NCBI GenBank assembly: GCA_048772705.1
Contig: JBLWGC010000082.1
Coordinates: 1-64,000 of the forward strand
DNA from: Leidyana gryllorum EB-2025a
Lineage: Eukaryota > Apicomplexa
Length of the DNA stretch: 64,000 nt
Direction of reading: 5' to 3'
Shown here: positions 1 to 10,000 of the stretch, in pieces
Position numbering within the stretch: position 1 is the first letter of the stretch
Layout of the letters: each line of letters opens with the position of its first letter
Program-made: the position numbers and the translations under genes
The notes under the pieces: model-generated
What the model saw: the letters and a program-made list of their open reading frames with translations, nothing else
What the model was told of the DNA's origin: nothing
The model's database searches: none

Positions 1-1065
1 ATCAGGGCGGTCATCAAAGAGAATCACGGAACTCCCCTGGCGGGACACTTCGGTGCCGAAAAAACACTCGCTCGAATCAGAGCCTGTTTTATGTGGCGAG
101 GCATGAGTGCAGACGTGGCCGAGTTCTGCCGGAGCTGCAATAATTGCCAACTAACGAAGACAAGCAACCACCGCCCATACGGACTGCTGAACCCAATCAA
201 AGATCCGCTTTTCCCTTGGGAACATATCGGAATCGATTTTCTAGAATTACCAAGGGATTCGACCACGGGGTATAATTACGTTATGGTCGTCGTCGATCGT
301 GTCAGCCGCCGGATCCGGCTGATTCCTTGCACCAAGGACATTAACGCCGAAAAGGCAGCGCAATTGTTCCTCGACAACATAGTGAAATTGCATGGTGTGC
401 CTGCCAAGATCATCTCAGATCGCGACCCCCGTTTCATTTCCGAGATGTGGAGAGCTCTCATGACCGGACTGGGGAGCACCTTGGCCCTGAGTACAGCATA
501 TCATCCCCAAACGAATGGACTCGTCGAAAGAGCGAATCGAACGATATTAAGTCTCCTAAGAGCCACCCTAATGGGTCACTCAAACGATTGGGCGGCACAC
601 CTCACAGCCACCGAAATAGCATACAACTCGACGCCGCAGACCTCAAGCAAGAGTACACCATTCGAAATTGACACTGGTCACCGATACCAACACCCACAGG
701 ACTGGATGCGGAGACAATACCAACCCACGAGTTCCCTACCACTGAAAATCTACGCTCAAAGACTTCAGGAGGCGTGCGACAGGATGAATGAGGCCCGACG
801 GAAGCAGAAACGACAGGCGGATAAGATCAGGAGGGACAAGACCTTCAAGGAAGGAGAGATGGTGATGCTGGATACCCGCCACCTCAAACACGTACTGAAA
901 ACAAAGCTGAACAACCAATACGCAGGACCTTTCAGGGTCACCGCAACTCACGCCAACGATACCTACACATTGGACTTACCCCCGGGTACCTCCCTGTTCA
1001 ACAAATTCCATGTCTCGAGGTTGGAACCCTACCACACGACAGAGGCAGAAGAGGCAGAAAGACCT
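1..1065 (+). mobile_element. Ty3/gypsy integrase remnant (element X)
   Basis: An open frame enters from the left edge and carries the end of the integrase zinc finger (CRSCNNCQ), the catalytic core (GIDFLEL, SDRDPRF, YHPQTNGLVERANR) and the C-terminal GPFRV..HVSRLEPYH module typical of gypsy pol. It is related to, but clearly different from, the element in the adjacent array. The coding similarity stops where the array's first LTR begins at 1066. Only a fragment is in the window, so I treat it as a broken fossil. No chromodomain is seen before the junction. Confidence 0.85.
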
Positions 1066-1280
1066 TGTAAGGGCTGCGAGAAGTGTTTGACGGAAGCCGG
1101 CCGGAGCCGGTCATCCATGGTAAGTCTGTGTCTCCGGAGACCGGCCGGCCGGCAAAAGGAGACACGGACACACGTGTGTAGTGCCTTTTTACTTACGTGA
1201 TTCGGCATCAACGAGAATAATGGACTTACGAAACGGCAAGGTACTCACCTTAGACAGTAGCACAAGGAACCCGTGTTACA
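1066..1280 (+). repeat. LTR 1 of chromovirus array (element A)
   Basis: This 215-bp block recurs at 5816-6030 and 10566-10780. Its limits are set on the left by where the X flank stops matching the element A flank, and on the right by where the Y flank stops matching. It starts TGTAA and ends TTACA, a perfect 5-bp inverted terminal repeat with canonical TG..CA ends. It holds a GTGTCTCC/GGAGACAC hairpin (1128-1165) enclosing a CCGGCCGGCCGG run, and the first in-frame gag ATG codons (1181, 1220). The three copies look identical on inspection. Confidence 0.9.
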
Positions 1281-2344
1281 CTGGTAGCAGTGCGCTTACC
1301 TTCGCCGTTGTGGAGAACGAAAGGCCGCAGGAGGGCCTTGAACCGGAACGCAGCTCAGATCAACGGCGCCAAAAGGAGTCATTTCAAGCAACCGAACCAC
1401 CGTCAGAACTCACAGATACGCCGGAAGGGGGGGACCTCAAGATGGAGGCCTTCATGCGCCGTTGGATTGAGGCAATGCAGACGATGAACTCGAAACCGAA
1501 TCCAACCGGGATTAGCGGTACACGGAGAGCAAAAGGCGACGATGACAGCGACTTGATGTATCAAAAAGCGGACGCGGCGATCAGAAAGTACCCAGCGTTC
1601 GATGGTGAAAGACAAGGGGAAGCACGCGACTGGATCGACGGATGCAATGCCCGCTTCTTGACTGCCAAGGTGGAAGGGGAAGAGGCAAGGGTACGGGCGG
1701 CGTGTGGACTCTTCACAGCGTCGGCAGCGAGATGGCTAGCCAGATCACCAGAAATCCTACAACTCCCCTGGGACCAATTCCGAACAACAATGATCAAGGA
1801 GTTCGACCCCAACAACACCTTAGACAACGACCTCACGCGAATGGCCAAGCTGCGAAAGACTGGAACCATGCAGCAGTACATCTCGGAATTCCGAAAGCTT
1901 GATAGAGGAGTCAGCGGAATAGACTTAGAGACTCGAACACACTTCTTTTTTAGTGGACTACCACAGGCGGACAAGCAAGCACTTGCAGCTTGTATAGGAG
2001 AGCCGATCGCAGTTATATACGCCAGAGCCATGCAATACGCAGCAGTGCTAGAAAGGCCACAGACGGAACAATGTTTTGCCATAGATCAGAGGGCCCGAAC
2101 GGGTGTGGGCCGCAAGTGTAAGTACACTCATGATGAGTGTGCCAAGGAAAGGAGATGCTTCAATTGTGGAGACAGAGGACACCTCGCATGGAAGTGCCCC
2201 GAGCCAAGAGACGACCGACCAGCAAAGCGGTTCGCGACTGGAAGACCAGCGAGACAGGAGAGACCCACGAGGGCAGTTTACGCAACAGAGGAAGGAACCG
2301 AGGATTTTCGCGGAGGCCCCGAGCAAACGCCGACCGCTCAATAA
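1181..2344 (+). CDS. gag: gag of chromovirus element A, copy 1
   Basis: Structural (capsid/nucleocapsid) protein of a Ty3/gypsy element, 387 codons from the first ATG. The second ATG at 1220 (MDLRNGK) is an alternative start and resembles the start of the neighbouring element's gag (MPLELRSSK). A retrotransposon-gag capsid region spans about residues 120-290 and a CCHC zinc knuckle (CFNCGDRGHLAWKCP) lies at residues 326-340. The N-terminus is encoded within the LTR. The frame overlaps pol by about 200 bp in a different frame, an arrangement for which gypsy elements are known to use translational frameshifting. The copy looks whole. Confidence 0.9.
   Translation: MPFYLRDSASTRIMDLRNGKVLTLDSSTRNPCYTGSSALTFAVVENERPQEGLEPERSSDQRRQKESFQATEPPSELTDTPEGGDLKMEAFMRRWIEAMQTMNSKPNPTGISGTRRAKGDDDSDLMYQKADAAIRKYPAFDGERQGEARDWIDGCNARFLTAKVEGEEARVRAACGLFTASAARWLARSPEILQLPWDQFRTTMIKEFDPNNTLDNDLTRMAKLRKTGTMQQYISEFRKLDRGVSGIDLETRTHFFFSGLPQADKQALAACIGEPIAVIYARAMQYAAVLERPQTEQCFAIDQRARTGVGRKCKYTHDECAKERRCFNCGDRGHLAWKCPEPRDDRPAKRFATGRPARQERPTRAVYATEEGTEDFRGGPEQTPTAQ
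1282..1300 (+). other. Putative primer-binding site of element A
   Basis: TGGTAGCAG begins one base after the LTR end at 1280. This is the usual place for a tRNA primer-binding site and resembles the complement of a eukaryotic initiator tRNA-Met 3' end. The same sequence follows the second LTR (from 6032). The site lies inside the gag reading frame. Confidence 0.6.
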
Positions 2345-5300
2345 ACAAGGGGCCCAAAAGAGAGGCTAACGGGACGCTGACAACGGTGTGGCAGCTGAGT
2401 CGGGACGAAAGAGGTCCGAAGATGGACGTTTGTGTCCTCGTGGACACGGGGGCAACTATACCATGCATCAATGAAGCAACCACAAGGGGGTTGAACTTAC
2501 GACGAACGGGTGACCACGCAACGCTCCGCACGGTCCAAGGCACATGTGGACGAGAACTAGCCGAAGCACAACTTTACACGAACCAAGGACAGTCAATTCG
2601 AATCAGAGGAGCACTACTCCCCAACATGCCGTATGACGTGATCATAAGCACATCAGTGATAGTCAAATTGGGGCTCTGCATTACCGTGACGAAAGGGAAG
2701 CGCTTGTGCATTTTAGAGAGATATGCGGTCGATGTGAAGGAGCCAACAAAGGAAGACTGGTGGGCGGACGAGCAGCTACATGCAGCAGAAGTGTATGTCA
2801 CTGAAGACCTGGAGCGGACGTCAATGCAACCGTTAGACACACCAATAGACATTCCAGCAAAGTACGCTCCCTTGATCCAAGCGTACCCAGAAATCACCCG
2901 AACGGAAACACCACTGCCGCCAGTGAGACCAGGTGTGGATCATCGGATCGAACTGAAAGATAAGAACACGACTCCATTCGTTCGAGCACCATATAGAGTA
3001 CCTCAAAGATATATCACAGAGTTACGCAACCAGATAGTGGAGCTAAAGAAGGCCAAGAAGATTCAACTCAGCTCATCGAGCTGGGCATCACCGTGCCTCT
3101 TCGTACCCAAGAAGGACACGGCGGTGCCCAGGCTGGTCTGTGATTATAGAAGGCTGAATGACGCCACTCTAAAGATGGCGTCACCCATACCGGCGCTAGA
3201 TGAGGCACTGCAAGCCTTAGCGGGTGCCACGTGGTTCTCCACACTAGACCTGAAAGCGGGATACCACCAAATAAGAATGGCACCAGATTCATGCAGCCTT
3301 ACCGCCTTCTCCACCCCGTGGGGACTGTACGAGTGGACAGTCATGCCCAACGGATTAACAAACGCCCCGGCCACCTTTATGAACTTCATGAACCAGGTCT
3401 TTGCGGACCTGATAGGCACGTCAGTCTTCGTCTATCTGGACGATGTTTTAGTCTTCTCGAGAACAGAGGAAGAACACGAGGATCACCTGCGGGAAGTGTT
3501 CGAAAGGCTCAAGCAGAATGATCTAATAATACACAACAGAAAGTCACATTTCTTCAAGCGCGAAGTGACTTACTTAGGGCACGTGATAGGAGAAAGCGGG
3601 GCGAAACCGATCAGCGAGAGAGTGGACACGCTGCGTGAATTGGCATACCCTACAACGCTGAAGGAAACGCAAAGGGTACTGGGCATGCTCAACTATTATC
3701 GACGATTTATACCTCACTTCGCCAACAAAGCACAGCCACTGTACCAACTGATGCACGGATGCAAACGCCCGAGTGATCGAGTGGCGGACACCGAGGAAGC
3801 GCGAGAGTCATTGGAACAACTGAAACGGAGCTTAGCAGAGGCGTCAACACTACGCCACCCGACACAACTAACGCAAGAGCTTACCATATATACCGATGCC
3901 AGTCTCACGGCAATTGGAGCAGCACTCCATCTCCCAGCGGAACAGGGGGGATGTCCTGTCGAATTCATTTCAAGAACGCTCACAGCAGCCCAAACTCGTT
4001 ACCCGACACACGAACGGGAACTCTTGGCGATAGTGGAGGCCTGCCGCCATTGGAGACACCTATTAATAGGAAGGAAGACAACGATTATGACTGATCACAA
4101 ACCGTTAACGCACCTACTATCACAATCACACCTGTCCGATAGGCAAGCCCGTTGGTTAATACACTTGGCCGAACTCGATCTTGAAATAAAATACATACCA
4201 GGAACAAAAAATATAATTGCGGATCTATTGAGCCGACCGCGAAAACAGCGGAACGAACCAAGACACAGAGAAACACAGGCGGAATGCAACGCCGTGGACC
4301 AGGCACCAGGGACGGACGCGGGCGAAGAGATCAGCGCACTAGAGGGCAGACTGAGAGATGCGTGGAAAGGACGCGAGGCTGAAGCAGGAAAGCAGGGAGA
4401 GGTCGAGTGGATCAATGGCTTACCAGTGACCCCAGACGGAACCATAGAAGTGCCAACAGATCTTAGCCTCATAAAGGATATCATTGAAGACAACCACGAC
4501 AGCGCGCTCGCCGGACACTTAGCCGCGGACAAGACTATAGGCCGAATTCGAGCGCTCTTCAGCTGGAAAGGTCTGGCAATGGACACAGCGAACTACTGCA
4601 GGTCATGCGCAACATGCCAGAGGGCGAAAAAACGAGGACATAGGCCATATGGGCTACTCCACCCACTGTCGAACCCCACGCTTCCTTGGGCGGAGGTGGG
4701 GATCGATTTCCTGGAGCTACCAAAAGATCGCGAAACAGGAAAGGACTACCTTCTGGTAGTAGTGGACCGGCTCACCAGGCGACTGCGCCTGATCCCTTGC
4801 GAGAAATCGATCACCGCCAAAGATGCGGCGGAGCTGTTTCTGGATCAAGTGGTCAAGGTACATGGAGCTCCAATGAAGATAGTGTCCGACCGCGACACGC
4901 GATTCGCGGCGGAGACATGGAAGGAGGTAATGAGGAGCATCGGTGCCCGCCCAGCCATGACGACCGCATACCACCCCCAATCTAACGGCCTGACCGAGAG
5001 GGCCAACAGGTCGGTGTTGCAGATCTTGAGATGTGTGCTGGGAGGACACCGCGACAGGTGGATGAATCACATACTGAGCACGGAGATGGCTTACAACTCC
5101 GCAGTCCAAGCATCGACAAGAATGAGCCCGCTCGAACTCGATACGGGACGAATAACATTCCTACCGTCACGATTGAACGAGATTGCATCAACTAGGTCCA
5201 CCATGGGGAAACTCCACCTACAAAAGATGCAGGAAGCCATTGACCGGCTGAGTGAAGCTACAGAATCACAGAAACACCAGGCAGATAAACGAAGGCAGCG

Positions 5301-5820
5301 GATCAGCTTCACGTTAGGAGAACAGGTATTGTTGAGCACGAAGAATTTAGCACACGTACCAACTCACAAACTTTCGATCCCATTCTGCGGACCCTTCAGG
5401 GTCGTACGAATAGGCGAGAACGACACATACACCATTGACCTACCGCAGGGATGGGGCATTTTCCCCAAGTTTCACGCGAGTAGGCTGGAGAAGTTTACAC
5501 AGAGGCAAGCAGAGCAGGAAGACCCAGCAAGAGAAGGTCAATCCGCTAACGACGACGCAGAGAATGAACCATTGTATTTGATGCAAGCCATCACGGGCTG
5601 GAGACCCACAGAACAAGGGACCCAATACAGAGTCAGATGGGCTGGATACACACAGGAAACATGGGAACCGGCGGAAGAAGTCCTAGCAGCACAAGGGGCG
5701 GACCTTATAGAGGACTTCAGGAGACAATGGAATCGCAGGAACCCGAACAACCCCTTTCACACAGAACCGGAACGGCAACAAACCACGAATTTGGACCAGC
5801 TGGGCCCGGGAGGGGTGTAA
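2137..5820 (+). CDS. pol: pol of chromovirus element A, copy 1
   Basis: Polyprotein frame of 1227 codons. Domains in order: aspartic protease (DTGA near residue 103), reverse transcriptase (YLDD near 433), RNase H (TDAS near 586), integrase with HHCC zinc finger (CRSCATCQ, about 820) and DDE core, then a C-terminal chromodomain at about 1146-1205 (YRVRWAGYTQETWEP). The chromodomain places it among chromoviruses. The frame runs uninterrupted and ends GGV with the stop codon supplied by the first bases of the downstream LTR. The first ATG shown may not be the true start of translation, because family members usually reach pol from gag. The copy looks whole. Confidence 0.93.
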   Translation: MCQGKEMLQLWRQRTPRMEVPRAKRRPTSKAVRDWKTSETGETHEGSLRNRGRNRGFSRRPRANADRSINKGPKREANGTLTTVWQLSRDERGPKMDVCVLVDTGATIPCINEATTRGLNLRRTGDHATLRTVQGTCGRELAEAQLYTNQGQSIRIRGALLPNMPYDVIISTSVIVKLGLCITVTKGKRLCILERYAVDVKEPTKEDWWADEQLHAAEVYVTEDLERTSMQPLDTPIDIPAKYAPLIQAYPEITRTETPLPPVRPGVDHRIELKDKNTTPFVRAPYRVPQRYITELRNQIVELKKAKKIQLSSSSWASPCLFVPKKDTAVPRLVCDYRRLNDATLKMASPIPALDEALQALAGATWFSTLDLKAGYHQIRMAPDSCSLTAFSTPWGLYEWTVMPNGLTNAPATFMNFMNQVFADLIGTSVFVYLDDVLVFSRTEEEHEDHLREVFERLKQNDLIIHNRKSHFFKREVTYLGHVIGESGAKPISERVDTLRELAYPTTLKETQRVLGMLNYYRRFIPHFANKAQPLYQLMHGCKRPSDRVADTEEARESLEQLKRSLAEASTLRHPTQLTQELTIYTDASLTAIGAALHLPAEQGGCPVEFISRTLTAAQTRYPTHERELLAIVEACRHWRHLLIGRKTTIMTDHKPLTHLLSQSHLSDRQARWLIHLAELDLEIKYIPGTKNIIADLLSRPRKQRNEPRHRETQAECNAVDQAPGTDAGEEISALEGRLRDAWKGREAEAGKQGEVEWINGLPVTPDGTIEVPTDLSLIKDIIEDNHDSALAGHLAADKTIGRIRALFSWKGLAMDTANYCRSCATCQRAKKRGHRPYGLLHPLSNPTLPWAEVGIDFLELPKDRETGKDYLLVVVDRLTRRLRLIPCEKSITAKDAAELFLDQVVKVHGAPMKIVSDRDTRFAAETWKEVMRSIGARPAMTTAYHPQSNGLTERANRSVLQILRCVLGGHRDRWMNHILSTEMAYNSAVQASTRMSPLELDTGRITFLPSRLNEIASTRSTMGKLHLQKMQEAIDRLSEATESQKHQADKRRQRISFTLGEQVLLSTKNLAHVPTHKLSIPFCGPFRVVRIGENDTYTIDLPQGWGIFPKFHASRLEKFTQRQAEQEDPAREGQSANDDAENEPLYLMQAITGWRPTEQGTQYRVRWAGYTQETWEPAEEVLAAQGADLIEDFRRQWNRRNPNNPFHTEPERQQTTNLDQLGPGGV
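5808..5815 (+). other. Polypurine tract of element A
   Basis: GGGAGGGG lies directly against the TGTAA start of the second LTR. This is where plus-strand DNA priming occurs in LTR elements. The equivalent tract before the third LTR is at 10558-10565. Confidence 0.7.
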
Positions 5821-6030
5821 GGGCTGCGAGAAGTGTTTGACGGAAGCCGGCCGGAGCCGGTCATCCATGGTAAGTCTGTGTCTCCGGAGACCGGCCGGCC
5901 GGCAAAAGGAGACACGGACACACGTGTGTAGTGCCTTTTTACTTACGTGATTCGGCATCAACGAGAATAATGGACTTACGAAACGGCAAGGTACTCACCT
6001 TAGACAGTAGCACAAGGAACCCGTGTTACA
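5816..6030 (+). repeat. LTR 2 of chromovirus array (shared by both copies)
   Basis: Second copy of the 215-bp LTR, TGTAA...TTACA. It serves as 3' LTR of the left copy and 5' LTR of the right copy, the standard shape of a tandem LTR-element array. Its sequence appears identical to LTR 1 and LTR 3. Confidence 0.9.
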
Positions 6031-7094
6031 CTGGTAGCAGTGCGCTTACCTTCGCCGTTGTGGAGAACGAAAGGCCGCAGGAGGGCCTTGAACCGGAACG
6101 CAGCTCAGATCAACGGCGCCAAAAGGAGTCATTTCAAGCAACCGAACCACCGTCAGAACTCACAGATACGCCGGAAGGGGGGGACCTCAAGATGGAGGCC
6201 TTCATGCGCCGTTGGATTGAGGCAATGCAGACGATGAACTCGAAACCGAATCCAACCGGGATTAGCGGTACACGGAGAGCAAAAGGCGACGATGACAGCG
6301 ACTTGATGTATCAAAAAGCGGACGCGGCGATCAGAAAGTACCCAGCGTTCGATGGTGAAAGACAAGGGGAAGCACGCGACTGGATCGACGGATGCAATGC
6401 CCGCTTCTTGACTGCCAAGGTGGAAGGGGAAGAGGCAAGGGTACGGGCGGCGTGTGGACTCTTCACAGCGTCGGCAGCGAGATGGCTAGCCAGATCACCA
6501 GAAATCCTACAACTCCCCTGGGACCAATTCCGAACAACAATGATCAAGGAGTTCGACCCCAACAACACCTTAGACAACGACCTCACGCGAATGGCCAAGC
6601 TGCGAAAGACTGGAACCATGCAGCAGTACATCTCGGAATTCCGAAAGCTTGATAGAGGAGTCAGCGGAATAGACTTAGAGACTCGAACACACTTCTTTTT
6701 TAGTGGACTACCACAGGCGGACAAGCAAGCACTTGCAGCTTGTATAGGAGAGCCGATCGCAGTTATATACGCCAGAGCCATGCAATACGCAGCAGTGCTA
6801 GAAAGGCCACAGACGGAACAATGTTTTGCCATAGATCAGAGGGCCCGAACGGGTGTGGGCCGCAAGTGTAAGTACACTCATGATGAGTGTGCCAAGGAAA
6901 GGAGATGCTTCAATTGTGGAGACAGAGGACACCTCGCATGGAAGTGCCCCGAGCCAAGAGACGACCGACCAGCAAAGCGGTTCGCGACTGGAAGACCAGC
7001 GAGACAGGAGAGACCCACGAGGGCAGTTTACGCAACAGAGGAAGGAACCGAGGATTTTCGCGGAGGCCCCGAGCAAACGCCGACCGCTCAATAA
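5931..7094 (+). CDS. gag: gag of chromovirus element A, copy 2
   Basis: Identical predicted protein to the copy 4750 bp upstream: 387 residues, capsid region and CCHC knuckle at residues 326-340. The start lies inside LTR 2. It overlaps pol in a different frame as in copy 1. No difference from copy 1 was found in the predicted frames on either strand, so the duplication is very recent or reflects an assembly duplication. Confidence 0.9.
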   Translation: MPFYLRDSASTRIMDLRNGKVLTLDSSTRNPCYTGSSALTFAVVENERPQEGLEPERSSDQRRQKESFQATEPPSELTDTPEGGDLKMEAFMRRWIEAMQTMNSKPNPTGISGTRRAKGDDDSDLMYQKADAAIRKYPAFDGERQGEARDWIDGCNARFLTAKVEGEEARVRAACGLFTASAARWLARSPEILQLPWDQFRTTMIKEFDPNNTLDNDLTRMAKLRKTGTMQQYISEFRKLDRGVSGIDLETRTHFFFSGLPQADKQALAACIGEPIAVIYARAMQYAAVLERPQTEQCFAIDQRARTGVGRKCKYTHDECAKERRCFNCGDRGHLAWKCPEPRDDRPAKRFATGRPARQERPTRAVYATEEGTEDFRGGPEQTPTAQ

Positions 7095-10000
7095 ACAAGG
7101 GGCCCAAAAGAGAGGCTAACGGGACGCTGACAACGGTGTGGCAGCTGAGTCGGGACGAAAGAGGTCCGAAGATGGACGTTTGTGTCCTCGTGGACACGGG
7201 GGCAACTATACCATGCATCAATGAAGCAACCACAAGGGGGTTGAACTTACGACGAACGGGTGACCACGCAACGCTCCGCACGGTCCAAGGCACATGTGGA
7301 CGAGAACTAGCCGAAGCACAACTTTACACGAACCAAGGACAGTCAATTCGAATCAGAGGAGCACTACTCCCCAACATGCCGTATGACGTGATCATAAGCA
7401 CATCAGTGATAGTCAAATTGGGGCTCTGCATTACCGTGACGAAAGGGAAGCGCTTGTGCATTTTAGAGAGATATGCGGTCGATGTGAAGGAGCCAACAAA
7501 GGAAGACTGGTGGGCGGACGAGCAGCTACATGCAGCAGAAGTGTATGTCACTGAAGACCTGGAGCGGACGTCAATGCAACCGTTAGACACACCAATAGAC
7601 ATTCCAGCAAAGTACGCTCCCTTGATCCAAGCGTACCCAGAAATCACCCGAACGGAAACACCACTGCCGCCAGTGAGACCAGGTGTGGATCATCGGATCG
7701 AACTGAAAGATAAGAACACGACTCCATTCGTTCGAGCACCATATAGAGTACCTCAAAGATATATCACAGAGTTACGCAACCAGATAGTGGAGCTAAAGAA
7801 GGCCAAGAAGATTCAACTCAGCTCATCGAGCTGGGCATCACCGTGCCTCTTCGTACCCAAGAAGGACACGGCGGTGCCCAGGCTGGTCTGTGATTATAGA
7901 AGGCTGAATGACGCCACTCTAAAGATGGCGTCACCCATACCGGCGCTAGATGAGGCACTGCAAGCCTTAGCGGGTGCCACGTGGTTCTCCACACTAGACC
8001 TGAAAGCGGGATACCACCAAATAAGAATGGCACCAGATTCATGCAGCCTTACCGCCTTCTCCACCCCGTGGGGACTGTACGAGTGGACAGTCATGCCCAA
8101 CGGATTAACAAACGCCCCGGCCACCTTTATGAACTTCATGAACCAGGTCTTTGCGGACCTGATAGGCACGTCAGTCTTCGTCTATCTGGACGATGTTTTA
8201 GTCTTCTCGAGAACAGAGGAAGAACACGAGGATCACCTGCGGGAAGTGTTCGAAAGGCTCAAGCAGAATGATCTAATAATACACAACAGAAAGTCACATT
8301 TCTTCAAGCGCGAAGTGACTTACTTAGGGCACGTGATAGGAGAAAGCGGGGCGAAACCGATCAGCGAGAGAGTGGACACGCTGCGTGAATTGGCATACCC
8401 TACAACGCTGAAGGAAACGCAAAGGGTACTGGGCATGCTCAACTATTATCGACGATTTATACCTCACTTCGCCAACAAAGCACAGCCACTGTACCAACTG
8501 ATGCACGGATGCAAACGCCCGAGTGATCGAGTGGCGGACACCGAGGAAGCGCGAGAGTCATTGGAACAACTGAAACGGAGCTTAGCAGAGGCGTCAACAC
8601 TACGCCACCCGACACAACTAACGCAAGAGCTTACCATATATACCGATGCCAGTCTCACGGCAATTGGAGCAGCACTCCATCTCCCAGCGGAACAGGGGGG
8701 ATGTCCTGTCGAATTCATTTCAAGAACGCTCACAGCAGCCCAAACTCGTTACCCGACACACGAACGGGAACTCTTGGCGATAGTGGAGGCCTGCCGCCAT
8801 TGGAGACACCTATTAATAGGAAGGAAGACAACGATTATGACTGATCACAAACCGTTAACGCACCTACTATCACAATCACACCTGTCCGATAGGCAAGCCC
8901 GTTGGTTAATACACTTGGCCGAACTCGATCTTGAAATAAAATACATACCAGGAACAAAAAATATAATTGCGGATCTATTGAGCCGACCGCGAAAACAGCG
9001 GAACGAACCAAGACACAGAGAAACACAGGCGGAATGCAACGCCGTGGACCAGGCACCAGGGACGGACGCGGGCGAAGAGATCAGCGCACTAGAGGGCAGA
9101 CTGAGAGATGCGTGGAAAGGACGCGAGGCTGAAGCAGGAAAGCAGGGAGAGGTCGAGTGGATCAATGGCTTACCAGTGACCCCAGACGGAACCATAGAAG
9201 TGCCAACAGATCTTAGCCTCATAAAGGATATCATTGAAGACAACCACGACAGCGCGCTCGCCGGACACTTAGCCGCGGACAAGACTATAGGCCGAATTCG
9301 AGCGCTCTTCAGCTGGAAAGGTCTGGCAATGGACACAGCGAACTACTGCAGGTCATGCGCAACATGCCAGAGGGCGAAAAAACGAGGACATAGGCCATAT
9401 GGGCTACTCCACCCACTGTCGAACCCCACGCTTCCTTGGGCGGAGGTGGGGATCGATTTCCTGGAGCTACCAAAAGATCGCGAAACAGGAAAGGACTACC
9501 TTCTGGTAGTAGTGGACCGGCTCACCAGGCGACTGCGCCTGATCCCTTGCGAGAAATCGATCACCGCCAAAGATGCGGCGGAGCTGTTTCTGGATCAAGT
9601 GGTCAAGGTACATGGAGCTCCAATGAAGATAGTGTCCGACCGCGACACGCGATTCGCGGCGGAGACATGGAAGGAGGTAATGAGGAGCATCGGTGCCCGC
9701 CCAGCCATGACGACCGCATACCACCCCCAATCTAACGGCCTGACCGAGAGGGCCAACAGGTCGGTGTTGCAGATCTTGAGATGTGTGCTGGGAGGACACC
9801 GCGACAGGTGGATGAATCACATACTGAGCACGGAGATGGCTTACAACTCCGCAGTCCAAGCATCGACAAGAATGAGCCCGCTCGAACTCGATACGGGACG
9901 AATAACATTCCTACCGTCACGATTGAACGAGATTGCATCAACTAGGTCCACCATGGGGAAACTCCACCTACAAAAGATGCAGGAAGCCATTGACCGGCTG

